Source of the DNA: Verrucomicrobiota bacterium
GTDB lineage: Bacteria; Verrucomicrobiota; Verrucomicrobiia; Opitutales; Opitutaceae
Direction of reading: 5' to 3'
Assembly: GCA_016235555.1 (NCBI GenBank)
Contig: JACRKC010000004.1
Span: 19,978 to 83,977, forward strand
Length of the DNA stretch: 64,000 bases
In this document: positions 51,391-59,338 of the stretch, in pieces
Layout: every line of letters starts with the position of its first letter
Numbering within the stretch: position 1 is the first letter of the stretch
Program-made: the position numbers and the translations under genes
Notes under the pieces: generated by a model
The model's database searches: none
Told to the model about the DNA's origin: nothing
What the model saw: the letters and a program-made list of their open reading frames with translations, nothing else

Positions 51391-53550
51391 ATGATCCACT
51401 ACGCGGTCGCGTTTGCGCTCTGGCTGCACGTCCTGTTCTGGGGTGCGGGGCTGGCCGTGCTCGCGATGCCGGCGCGGTGGCGGCGGTTCTGGCCGGTGCT
51501 GGTGGCGCCGGCGGGGCTGGCGTTGCAGACGCTCGTCGTGTGGCTGGGCACGTATGCGAACCTGCCGGGCACGAGGGCGTATGCGTGGTGGGCGGAGGCG
51601 GTGCCGCTGGCGTTGCTGATTGTCGCGGGGTGGCGACGTGGATCAAGGGGATCGCCTGCAAGCAGGCTCCTGCAGGAAGCGCGGCGGTTTGGCATGGTGT
51701 TCTTCGTGAGTGCGGCGTGCCTCGCACTTGAGGTGTTGCCGCTGGCGCGCGCGTCGAAGGGGCTCACCACGATCTCGCTCGGGAGTTGCGATGCGGCGGA
51801 TTACGCGGGGGGAGCGCGAGTGCTGATGGAATTTGCGCGAAGCGAGCGGGGCGGGTTCGTCGGACAGACGGAGGTCGTGCGGACGCGGTCGGTGGACAAT
51901 TTCGCGGACTATTGGCTGCGGCTGAATCATTTCGGGCCGGCGGCGGTGATCGCGTTGAACGGCTCGATTCTGCACTGTGCGCCGCACGAGCTGACGAGTT
52001 TGATGATGATGGTGCTGTTCGCGACGACGGTGCCGCTGGTGTTCTGGTCCGCGCGGGCGATCGTGCGGCACCGGGGCGGGGCGAGCGTGTTGATCGCAGC
52101 GCTCTTTTCCCTGAGTCCGGTGGCGTGGTATGGCGTGGCGCACGTGGCGATGGGACAGATGATCGCGGCACAGGCGATCGTGGTGTTGACGTGGGCGGGT
52201 GTGGCGTTGTGGCGGGGCCGGGTGAGAGGGACCTTCGGGGGCGTGCTGGCGGTCGGCTATGCACTGGTGCTGGGCAGCTATACCTTCGCGCTGACGGTGG
52301 CGCTGGTGCCGGCAGTGGCGTTTGCGACGGGGTGGGCGGTCTGGCGGCGGGACTGGCAGCGATTCGGGTGGTGGGTGGCGGCGATGGTGGGACCGCTGCT
52401 CGTGGCCGGGGTGGTCTTTGCGGGGCGGATGGCCGGGTTGGTCGAGTTTTTCCAACAGCTCCAGACGTTCGATTTCGGCTGGAAGATTCCGCTGCTCACG
52501 CCCGAGGGCTGGATCGGATTGGTGCGGTGGACGAATCTTGCGGGGTGGGCGGAGCCGTTTCGCTGGATGGCGAGCGGCGTGGTGCTGGGGCTGCTCGCGT
52601 GGGCGGTCGCGCGGCAGCGACACCGCGCGTGGCTGGCAGCAAGTGTTACGCTACCGGTGCTTGCGGGCTACAGTTACCTGCATTGGCGCGGGGCTGTGCT
52701 CGGCACGAATGCCAGCTACGACGCCTACAAACTCTTCGTCATGTTTCTGCCGGTGATGCTCCCCGTGTTCTGCCTTTGGCTGACGGTGCGGGGCGGAATC
52801 GTGCTGATGGGAATGGCGCTGCTCGGGAGCGTGGCGGCGACCACGATGTTCACGCGCGAGCTGGCCAACCGGGCACTGATGGTCGACGGCGAGCTGCGGC
52901 AGTTGCGCACGATCGAGGCGATGGCCGATGTGAAATCGGTGAACATGCTGGTGCCCGACATGTGGTCGCGGCTGTGGGCGAATTATTTTCTGCTGCGCAA
53001 GCAGCAGTTCTTCGCGACCGACACCTACGAAGCGCGGTGGCACACGGCGCTGAAGGGGGAGTGGGATCTGGCGGGCGACCTCATCGGGGTTTTCCCCGGA
53101 GACGGCGAAAGCCGTCCGATCGGCCACCGTTACACGCTCATCCCGCGACACAGTCTGAAATATGTCAGCGCAGCGTTGGGGAACGGATGGCACGCCGAGG
53201 AAAATGATCCGAAATCCGGGGTGCGGTGGCGGTGGACGAAGGGCGATGCGACCGTCACGGTCGAAAACCCTCTCGGCCGGCCGGTGTTCGTAACGATTGG
53301 CGTCGACGGGTGGAGTCCGATCGTTCGTGACCTTGCGGTGGAATGTGCCGGGAAGCGTTCTCCGGCCGCTGAACCAATCGGGCCGATGCGTGCGATCCTG
53401 AACATGGGAATGGTCCTGGTGCCTCCCGGGACTTCCACGCTGACACTGCGATCGTCGCAGCCGGCGCAAGCGGGCATCAGTGGTGATGCCCGCCCGCTCG
53501 GGATCTGTGTATTTGGAGTGAGGATCGTGGTCACGGAACGCGGGGTGTAA
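51391..53550 (+). CDS. Polytopic membrane protein with C-terminal soluble domain
   Basis: A 719-residue protein from ATG 51391, with about eleven helices up to residue 500 and a soluble tail of about 220 residues. A loop SLGSCDAADYAGGARVLMEFARSERGGF (about 132-160) places an acidic pair after an early helix, as in GT-C transferases. Residues 84-98 (RGSRGSPASRLLQEARR) come from a GTAGGAGCCTGC-family repeat lying in frame at 51650-51675. The stop codon TAA (53548-53550) is inside the left terminal repeat of a family A element. I cannot name the family; the context suggests a lipid-linked sugar transferase or flippase partner of the glycan cluster. Confidence 0.76.
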   Translation: MIHYAVAFALWLHVLFWGAGLAVLAMPARWRRFWPVLVAPAGLALQTLVVWLGTYANLPGTRAYAWWAEAVPLALLIVAGWRRGSRGSPASRLLQEARRFGMVFFVSAACLALEVLPLARASKGLTTISLGSCDAADYAGGARVLMEFARSERGGFVGQTEVVRTRSVDNFADYWLRLNHFGPAAVIALNGSILHCAPHELTSLMMMVLFATTVPLVFWSARAIVRHRGGASVLIAALFSLSPVAWYGVAHVAMGQMIAAQAIVVLTWAGVALWRGRVRGTFGGVLAVGYALVLGSYTFALTVALVPAVAFATGWAVWRRDWQRFGWWVAAMVGPLLVAGVVFAGRMAGLVEFFQQLQTFDFGWKIPLLTPEGWIGLVRWTNLAGWAEPFRWMASGVVLGLLAWAVARQRHRAWLAASVTLPVLAGYSYLHWRGAVLGTNASYDAYKLFVMFLPVMLPVFCLWLTVRGGIVLMGMALLGSVAATTMFTRELANRALMVDGELRQLRTIEAMADVKSVNMLVPDMWSRLWANYFLLRKQQFFATDTYEARWHTALKGEWDLAGDLIGVFPGDGESRPIGHRYTLIPRHSLKYVSAALGNGWHAEENDPKSGVRWRWTKGDATVTVENPLGRPVFVTIGVDGWSPIVRDLAVECAGKRSPAAEPIGPMRAILNMGMVLVPPGTSTLTLRSSQPAQAGISGDARPLGICVFGVRIVVTERGV
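51650..51675. repeat. In-frame single arm of the GTAGGAGCCTGC family
   Basis: ATCGCCTGCAAGCAGGCTCC is the right-arm sequence of the repeat family at 9894, 16303 and 42547, read in frame by the membrane protein gene. Only one arm is present, giving RGSPASRLLQEAR in the protein. Confidence 0.85.
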
Positions 53551-53641
53551 CTCAAAGTGAGGTCAGTTTTCGAGGGCCTCGGCTGTAGCGGCGGTCATAG
53601 ACCGCCGCTACAGATCGCTGACCTCAGTTTGAGTCACACCC
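53543..53641. mobile_element. MITE-like element, family A, copy 2, with 9-bp duplication
   Basis: The ends GGGTGTAACTC and GAGTCACACCC are inverted repeats, and a perfect 9-bp direct repeat CGGAACGCG flanks it (53534-53542 and 53642-53650). The core is a TGTAGCGGCGGTCATAGACCGCCGCTACA palindrome. The left end provides the stop codon of the membrane protein gene. Confidence 0.87.
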
Positions 53642-53707
53642 CGGAACGCGCGGAGTGATTTTTCGGGTTGGCGTGCGCGGATGCGGCGGTGTTTGCTGCT
53701 GCGACAC

Positions 53708-54709
53708 ATGGCGGTTTCCACGAATTTCCGACGCGCGTTTGCGGGCAAACGCGTGCTCGTCACCGGCGGGCTGGGTTTCATCGGCTCGAATCTGACGCGG
53801 CGGCTGGTGGACCTCGGGGCACGCCTGACCATCGTCGACGCGCTGATCCCGGAATACGGGGGCAACCGGCGCAATCTGGCGGGCGTGGCGAGCCGCGTGC
53901 GGGTGGTGCGGGCGGATGTGCGCGACTGGGCGCGGATGGCGCGGCTCGTGCGCGGGCAGGATTTTCTGTTCAACCTCGCGGGCCAGACGAGCCACATGGA
54001 CTCGATGACCGATCCGCAGACGGATCTGGACATCAACTGCCGCGCGCAGCTTGCGATCCTCGAGGCCTGCCGCGTGCACAACCCGGCGATCCGGATCGTG
54101 TTTGCGAGCACCCGGCAGATTTACGGCAAGCCGGACTATCTGCCGGTGGATGAGAAGCACCCGTTGCGGCCGGTGGACGTCAACGGGATCAACAAGCTCG
54201 CGGGCGAGGAATTTCACCTGCTGTATTCGAAAGTCCACGGCATCCGTGCGACGGCGTTGCGGCTGACGAACACGATCGGGCCGCGGATGCGGGTGAAGGA
54301 TGCGCGGCAGACGTTCGTGGGCGTGTGGGTGCGGCGGCTGGTGGAGGGGCAGCCGTTCGAGGTGTGGGGCGGAGGGCAGCTGCGCGATTTCACGTATGTC
54401 GACGATGCGGTGGAAGCGTTTCTGCTCGCGGCGTGTCGCGACGAGGCGGTCGGGGAGATCTTCAACCTCGGCGGGCCGCCGCCGGTGACGCTGCAGCGAC
54501 TCGCCGAAGTCCTGGTGTCGATCAATGGTGGTGGCGACTTCGTGGTGCGGGAGTTTCCGGGTGACCGGAAGAAGATCGACATCGGCGACTACTATGCGGA
54601 CGACCGGTTGATCGGGCGGAAGCTCGGGTGGAAGCCGCGGACGGATTTGCGGGTGATGCTCAAACGCACTTTGGAATATTACCGGCGCGAGCTGAAGTTC
54701 TATGTCTGA
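53708..54709 (+). CDS. NAD-dependent epimerase/dehydratase-like protein with altered active site
   Basis: A 333-residue extended short-chain dehydrogenase from ATG 53708 (ATG 53681 is an alternative). The NAD-binding motif VTGGLGFIGSNL (18-29) and AGQTSHMDSM are normal, and the STRQIYGKPDYLPVDE stretch of the sugar-epimerase family is present. The catalytic Tyr of YxxxK is replaced: the sequence reads N159-G-I-N-K163, so Asn stands where Tyr is expected while Lys remains. The remainder (LRLTNTIGPRMRVKDARQTFVGVW, VWGGGQLRDFTYVDDAVEAF, NLGGPPPVTLQRLAEVL) is well conserved. It could be a subfamily with a different acid/base or a non-catalytic binder. It starts 66 bases after a family A element and precedes a GT2 gene. 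Confidence 0.84.
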   Translation: MAVSTNFRRAFAGKRVLVTGGLGFIGSNLTRRLVDLGARLTIVDALIPEYGGNRRNLAGVASRVRVVRADVRDWARMARLVRGQDFLFNLAGQTSHMDSMTDPQTDLDINCRAQLAILEACRVHNPAIRIVFASTRQIYGKPDYLPVDEKHPLRPVDVNGINKLAGEEFHLLYSKVHGIRATALRLTNTIGPRMRVKDARQTFVGVWVRRLVEGQPFEVWGGGQLRDFTYVDDAVEAFLLAACRDEAVGEIFNLGGPPPVTLQRLAEVLVSINGGGDFVVREFPGDRKKIDIGDYYADDRLIGRKLGWKPRTDLRVMLKRTLEYYRRELKFYV

Positions 54710-54716
54710 ATTTTTT

Positions 54717-54794
54717 ACCGCGGATTACGCGGATGGCGCGGATGGTTTTTTGGTTGGCGGAAACTGATCCGCGCAATCAGCGTAATCCGCGGTT
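54717..54794. repeat. CGCGGATTACGCGGAT inverted repeat
   Basis: The left arm ACCGCGGATTACGCGGATGG and right arm ATCCGCGCAATCAGCGTAATCCGCGG pair across about 30 bases. It fills most of the 92 bases between the epimerase stop and the next ATG at 54802. Confidence 0.8.
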
Positions 54795-54801
54795 CTCCAC
54801 C

Positions 54802-55818
54802 ATGTCTTCCATCGCCCTCAGCTTCGTGATTCCGCTCTACCGCAGCGCCGAGACGATCGGCGCGGTGGTGCGCGAGATCGAGGGGCTGGCGATCGAGGGC
54901 GGGCACGAGATCGTGCTGGTGAACGACGGGAGTCCGGACAACACGAGCGCGGTTTGCCGGGAACTCGTGCGCACCGCGACCCTTCGACAGGGCTCGGTTC
55001 GACCAGGCTCACCGCCGGCAAGTCCTGTGGTGCCGATCACGTTGATCGAGCACGCGAGGAACTACGGCGAGCACAACGCCGTGCTCACGGGCTGGCGGCA
55101 CGCGCGCGGGGCGCACATCGTGAACCTCGATGACGACGGGCAGAATCCGCCGGCGGAGGCGGTGCGGCTGTGGGAGCACGCGAAGGTGGCGGGGCTGGAT
55201 GCGGTCTTCGGCCACTACGAGGTGAAGCACCACTCGCCGTGGCGGAATTTCGGCAGCTGGTTCACCAACCGGATGACGGACTGGGCGCTCGAAAAGCCCT
55301 CGGGTTTCTATCTGTCGAGTTTCCGGTGCGTGACGGCGTTTGTGGCGAAGGAGGTGGCGGCGCACACCGGTCCGTTTCCCTACATCGACGGGTTGATCCT
55401 GCAGGTGACGCAGCGCATCGGCTCGATGAGCGTGCAACATGCGGCGCGCGTGGCGGGGGCGAGCACCTACACGCTGCGGCGGCTGGTGCGGCTGTGGTTG
55501 AGCGCGTGGATCAATTTCTCGGTGCTGCCGCTGCGGGTGGCGACGCTGCTGGGGATCGTGGTGGCGACCCTGGGGGTGATCGCACTGTGCACCATCGCCT
55601 ACCTCTGGTGGAATGGGATCGGGCCGCAGTATGGTTTCGGCTGGTCGATGTCGACGGTGCTGATTTTTTCCGGGACGCAGCTGGTGATGCTCGGATTGAT
55701 CGGCGAATACATCGGGCGGATGTTCATCACGGTGAACCAGCGGCCGCAGGCGGTGGTGCGGGAGGTGGTGCGAACGGAGGACCAAGGACCAGGGACGAGG
55801 GACCAGAGACTGGCATGA
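54802..55818 (+). CDS. GT2 polyprenyl-phosphate glycosyltransferase (ArnC/DPM-like) with repeat-derived parts
   Basis: A 338-residue protein. The N-terminal GT2 domain has VIPLYRSAETIG, VLVNDGSPDNT and the metal-binding LDDDGQNPP; two C-terminal helices (about 245-270 and 280-303) anchor it, as in ArnC/dolichol-phosphate-mannose synthases that charge a lipid carrier for GT-C enzymes. That role fits the many GT-C-like proteins nearby. Residues 58-77 (TATLRQGSVRPGSPPASPVV) come from a CTTCGACAGGGCTCGG-type repeat, breaking the GT2 domain in a loop. The C-terminal TEDQGPGTRDQRLA derives from a GGACC repeat, and the TGA stop lies inside the palindromic element at 55805-55959. Confidence 0.86.
   Translation: MSSIALSFVIPLYRSAETIGAVVREIEGLAIEGGHEIVLVNDGSPDNTSAVCRELVRTATLRQGSVRPGSPPASPVVPITLIEHARNYGEHNAVLTGWRHARGAHIVNLDDDGQNPPAEAVRLWEHAKVAGLDAVFGHYEVKHHSPWRNFGSWFTNRMTDWALEKPSGFYLSSFRCVTAFVAKEVAAHTGPFPYIDGLILQVTQRIGSMSVQHAARVAGASTYTLRRLVRLWLSAWINFSVLPLRVATLLGIVVATLGVIALCTIAYLWWNGIGPQYGFGWSMSTVLIFSGTQLVMLGLIGEYIGRMFITVNQRPQAVVREVVRTEDQGPGTRDQRLA
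54979..55018. repeat. In-frame CTTCGACAGGGCTCGG repeat
   Basis: This 40-base stretch lies between the DXD region and the preceding Rossmann part of the GT2 gene. It encodes TLRQGSVRPGSPP. The sequence is unrelated to the GT2 family and resembles dispersed repeats. Confidence 0.6.
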
Positions 55819-55959
55819 ATTTCGCGCGGAGCGGCGGCTGGGAGTAGGGCAGGTCTGTGACCTGCCCAGCGAACACTCATCGCGCGAATGGGCAGGTCAC
55901 AGACCTGCCCTACCCCGGAGCCCGGGCGTAGTCCCGGACAAAAGTGCATGAGAGCCTCC
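55805..55959. repeat. GTAGGGCAGGTCTGTGACC palindromic element, copy 2
   Basis: It runs from AGAGACTGGCATGAATTTCG to GCATGAGAGCCTCC, with inner arms GTAGGGCAGGTCTGTGACC (55845-55863) and its complement (55891-55914). AGGGACC occurs directly at both edges (55798-55804 and 55960-55966). It appears inserted into a GGACC repeat, whose right arm continues at 55998-56027. Confidence 0.82.
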
Positions 55960-56030
55960 AGGGACCGATGTTAGTTCGGTTCGATTGCCTGGGGTCGCTT
56001 GTCTCTGGTCCTTGGTCGCTGGTCACTCTT

Positions 56031-58886
56031 CTACGGGACCTCGTAGATTTCGACGAGGACGCGGCCGGTGGGGTTGGGCTGGATGACGGCCTGCTGGTTG
56101 TTCGGGTTGGTGACGAACGGAGCGGCGTCGGCGCGGATGGTGTAGGCGGCGGGGGCGAGCGCGCTGACGAGCGCGGAATCGGCGCTGCTGGCCGTGAGGG
56201 CGAAGGCGCCGACGGCCGGGAAGGCGGCGGTCAGGGCGGCGGCCTGGCTGCCCGCGGCACCGACGGCTTGGGACCAGTTGTTATTCGTGGTCACGGTCGT
56301 GTTGCCGTTGAGGACGGTGAGGCGGGGATCGCCGAGGAGTTCTGCGCTGCCCAGGCCGAAGGCGGTGAGGCCGGGGCCGACGGCGCGCACGAGCAGCGTG
56401 CGGGGATTGTTGCCGGCGACGACGATGCCCGGGACGATCGATTCACCTTCGTCGGCGATGCGCGCGAGCGTGGACAGATTCGTGAGGCGGGTGCCGTTGC
56501 GGGAGACGTCGTAGACCTCGGCGAGCACGTCGCCGATGACGCCGTTGACGCCTTTGAGTGCGACGGTGTAGGTGCCGGGCGGGAGTTGGACGACGAGGGC
56601 GGCGTCGTTGCTGCCGGCGGTGAGGGCGAAGGCGCCGACGGCCGCCGCGGCCTGGGCGACCTGCTGGGCGGTGGCGCCGCCGGCGGGCTGACGTTCCCAG
56701 CCTTCGTTGGCGGCGAGGAGGGTGCCGGAGGCGTTGTTGAGTTCGAGGCGGGGGGCGGCGAGCGCGGTGCTGAGACCGAAGGCGCGGAGGGCGGGACCGA
56801 TGCCGCGGATCAGGAGCGTGGCGCGTTCGGTGCCGGAGATGTTGAAGCCGAGGGCGAAAGTGTCGCCGACGGAGGTGATGACGGTGCGGGTGGAGAGGTT
56901 GACGAGGCGGCCGGGGGCGGGGGTGGGGGCGTTGGCCACGCGGCCGTTGAGGAAGTTGATGACGCGGGCGTTGGCGTCGGCGAAGAACTGGCCCGCGGCG
57001 TAGGCGACGCCGATCTCGGCGCGCACGTCGGCGGTGCGATCCTGATACGCGGCGGGCAGCGCGGTGCGGACGGTTTCGACGGTCGGGACGGCCTTGGCAT
57101 ACGAGTTGTCGTCGAGCAGCTTCGCGGTGCGGAGGGCGGTGTGGATGGCCTGGGCATCGGCGGCTGCGACGGCGGTGCCGGTGAGGCCGAGGGCGAGGAA
57201 GCGGTTGGCGAAGACGGGCGAGGCGGTGCTGTTGACGAAGCCGGTGGCGAGACCGCGGCCGGTGAGCAGTTGCGAGTTGGTGCGGGCGGTGTTGAGGCCG
57301 GCGTTGCCGAGGGAGTCGTCGTTGGCGGCGAGGGCGAAGAATTGCGGAACCTTGGAGGCGACGGCGAGGGCCTCGATGCCAGTGGTGCAGAAGAGGACGG
57401 CGCCCTTGACGTTGCGGGCGGAGATCGCGGGCGCGGTGCCTTGGGCGGCCACACCGGTCGCGAGAAGGTCGGCGTAGCGCGCACCGAGGTTGCCCCCCTC
57501 GCCCAGGCCGAGGAGGAAAACGGGGGTGGTCGCGGTGATGGCGCCGTCGGCGATCAGACGGGTGATCGCGGCGTGGTGGTTGAGGGCGTCGAGATTGGTC
57601 GCGAGCGTGGTTTGGGTGGCCCAGGTGCCGGCGTTGCGGTTGACCGAGTTGAGGGCGGCGACGCCGTAGCCGGCGGCGACGAGGTCGCGGACGAGCAGGA
57701 TTTGCTGCGGGCGCTGGAACCAGTCGCCGGAGATGCCGCCACGATCATGGAGCAGGAAGACGAGTCCCGAGGGGCTGGCGGGCACGTAGTGCTGGAGCGT
57801 GGTGACGACGGTCGCGGGGGCGGCCACGCCGGCGACCGGCTGCGTGGCGGTCTGTTGCTGGGGGTTGAAATTGGCGATGGTGGTGGTCCGCCAGGCGGGC
57901 GCGGGTTTGTAGGTGGCGGTGAGGGTGACCGGGGTGGCGGGGACGTTGACGACCTGGTGGGCGATCTGGGAGAGGAGCGCGGTGTTGTTGGCGTTGGCGC
58001 CGTTGAACGCACTGACGTCGCCGGTCCAGCGATCGAAGACCTGGCCGGCCGGCGGGGGATCGGCGAGGATGTCGATGCGGGAGCCGCCGCGCCAGGTGCC
58101 GCCGCCGCTGCCGCCGTTGACGGTGACGGCGACCTCGGGGCCGTTGCCGGTGACGACGAGGAACGAGGTAAGGTCGACGGTGACGAGGCGCTGGAGAGTG
58201 ACGGCGCAGTTGACCTGCTTGAGACCGGCGGTGCCGGCGCGGAGAGTGACGGTGTTGTTGGTGGCGGCGCCGACGATCGCGGCGTCGCCGGTGACGGTCC
58301 AACGGAACGTGCGGTCGGAGTTCACGGCGGCGGGCACCGTGGCGGTGATGGTGGCGCCGGTGGCACCCGTCGACATGACGGTGGTGGACGGGACGGTCAT
58401 CGCACCGGCGGTGGCCGGTGAGATCGCGGTGACGGAAGCGGTGGCGGTGGAGCCGTTGCTGGTGATGGTGGCGTTGAGGGTGACCGTGCCTGCGGTATCG
58501 GCCACGTAGGTGATGACCTGGGTGTTGGTGGCCGAGACGATGCGGCCGCCGGAAATCGTCCACTGGTAGGCGAGGCCGGTCGCGCCCGTGTCGCCGCCGG
58601 CAGCGATCTGGGTGGGGATGACGACGGAGGCTTGGGCGGGTTCACCAACGAGCACGCCTTGCGCGGAGACGATCACGGGGGTGTTGGAGGTCGAGCCGCC
58701 ACCACCGCCGGGGATGATGGGCAATATCCCGATAATGCCGCCGCCACCACCGCCGGGGTTGATGGGGGCGATGGGGTTGGTGGGAGTCGTCGGGCGGGTG
58801 TTACCGCCCTGGGCACGCGCGGATGAAACGAAGACAAGTGAGGCTGCCAGGGCGGCAGTCAGCTGTGACAGCAGGCGGGTTTTCAT
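56031..58886 (-). CDS. Large secreted alpha/beta-hydrolase-like protein with missing nucleophile
   Basis: A 951-residue protein from ATG 58886. It has a signal peptide (1-25), a Gly/Pro-rich linker (40-66), Ig-like domains (about 70-330), an alpha/beta-hydrolase-like domain (about 365-650; VFLLHDRGGISGDWFQRP, FFALAANDDSLGN) and two C-terminal repeats of about 120 residues (LVNLSTRTVITSVGDTFALGFNISG and LTNLSTLARIADEGESIVPGIVVAG). The nucleophile elbow reads G460-L-G-E-G-G, so the expected serine is glycine at 462. The C-terminal repeats are shared with 59339-62041 and probably mediate surface attachment or export. It may be a binding protein rather than an enzyme. Confidence 0.78.
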   Translation of the reverse strand: MKTRLLSQLTAALAASLVFVSSARAQGGNTRPTTPTNPIAPINPGGGGGGIIGILPIIPGGGGGSTSNTPVIVSAQGVLVGEPAQASVVIPTQIAAGGDTGATGLAYQWTISGGRIVSATNTQVITYVADTAGTVTLNATITSNGSTATASVTAISPATAGAMTVPSTTVMSTGATGATITATVPAAVNSDRTFRWTVTGDAAIVGAATNNTVTLRAGTAGLKQVNCAVTLQRLVTVDLTSFLVVTGNGPEVAVTVNGGSGGGTWRGGSRIDILADPPPAGQVFDRWTGDVSAFNGANANNTALLSQIAHQVVNVPATPVTLTATYKPAPAWRTTTIANFNPQQQTATQPVAGVAAPATVVTTLQHYVPASPSGLVFLLHDRGGISGDWFQRPQQILLVRDLVAAGYGVAALNSVNRNAGTWATQTTLATNLDALNHHAAITRLIADGAITATTPVFLLGLGEGGNLGARYADLLATGVAAQGTAPAISARNVKGAVLFCTTGIEALAVASKVPQFFALAANDDSLGNAGLNTARTNSQLLTGRGLATGFVNSTASPVFANRFLALGLTGTAVAAADAQAIHTALRTAKLLDDNSYAKAVPTVETVRTALPAAYQDRTADVRAEIGVAYAAGQFFADANARVINFLNGRVANAPTPAPGRLVNLSTRTVITSVGDTFALGFNISGTERATLLIRGIGPALRAFGLSTALAAPRLELNNASGTLLAANEGWERQPAGGATAQQVAQAAAAVGAFALTAGSNDAALVVQLPPGTYTVALKGVNGVIGDVLAEVYDVSRNGTRLTNLSTLARIADEGESIVPGIVVAGNNPRTLLVRAVGPGLTAFGLGSAELLGDPRLTVLNGNTTVTTNNNWSQAVGAAGSQAAALTAAFPAVGAFALTASSADSALVSALAPAAYTIRADAAPFVTNPNNQQAVIQPNPTGRVLVEIYEVP

Positions 58887-59338
58887 CGGAAAGCAGTGGA
58901 TAAAGACGGGAGGACGCGGCGACAGAAAAATTGTTACGAGATTCAGATGGAGCGAACGGGCGGAGGCGCAAGAAAGTCTGTCCGCCGAGCAACGTAGCGG
59001 TTCCGTGTCGGGAAGCAATCAGCCAGAGGGAGGCACCCCGGGCGCCGGAGGTGTGACTCAAAACCGATGTGAGAAAGCGTCGAAAAAACCTGAAGCAACG
59101 CGCGCACCCGGGCCGGCCGCTACAGCCTATTGAGACTCGCATGATCGACTGACGTCGGGCGCTCAGAGTAGGGCGGGTCTGTGACCCGCCCTCGAACACT
59201 CACATCGTGAATGGGCGGGTCACAGACCCGCCCTACTTCAGACCACGCGCTTGGGATGCGGCTCCGTCAGGCTATCGTGCGAGCCTCAATCGGCATGCGA
59301 AAACTGACATCGGTTTGAGTTACACCCGGATGCCGAAA
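58887..59338. other. Gene-free 452-base region dominated by a nested element
   Basis: The region lies between the starts of one secreted-protein gene and the end of the other. Bases 59049-59327 are a family A element with nested palindromes; the remainder (58887-59048) should hold the promoter of the 58886 gene, but no clear promoter or binding site was seen. Confidence 0.6.
59049..59327. mobile_element. MITE-like element, family A, with nested insertions
   Basis: The ends AGGTGTGACTCAAAACCGATG and CATCGGTTTGAGTTACACCC are inverted repeats like those of copies 1 and 2. Inside lie arms ATTGAGACTCGCATGAT and GTGCGAGCCTCAAT (59131-59147 and 59276-59289), and within those a GTAGGGCGGGTCTGTGACCC hairpin (59167-59235). 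Three families are thus stacked. Edge duplications GGGCGCCGG and GGATGCCGA agree at six of nine positions. Confidence 0.8.

Noticed and set aside
56031..58421. Plus-strand open frame of about 825 codons opposite the secreted hydrolase-like gene
   Set aside because: It consists of Gly/Val/Ala/Asp/Glu low complexity and is a mirror of the real gene.
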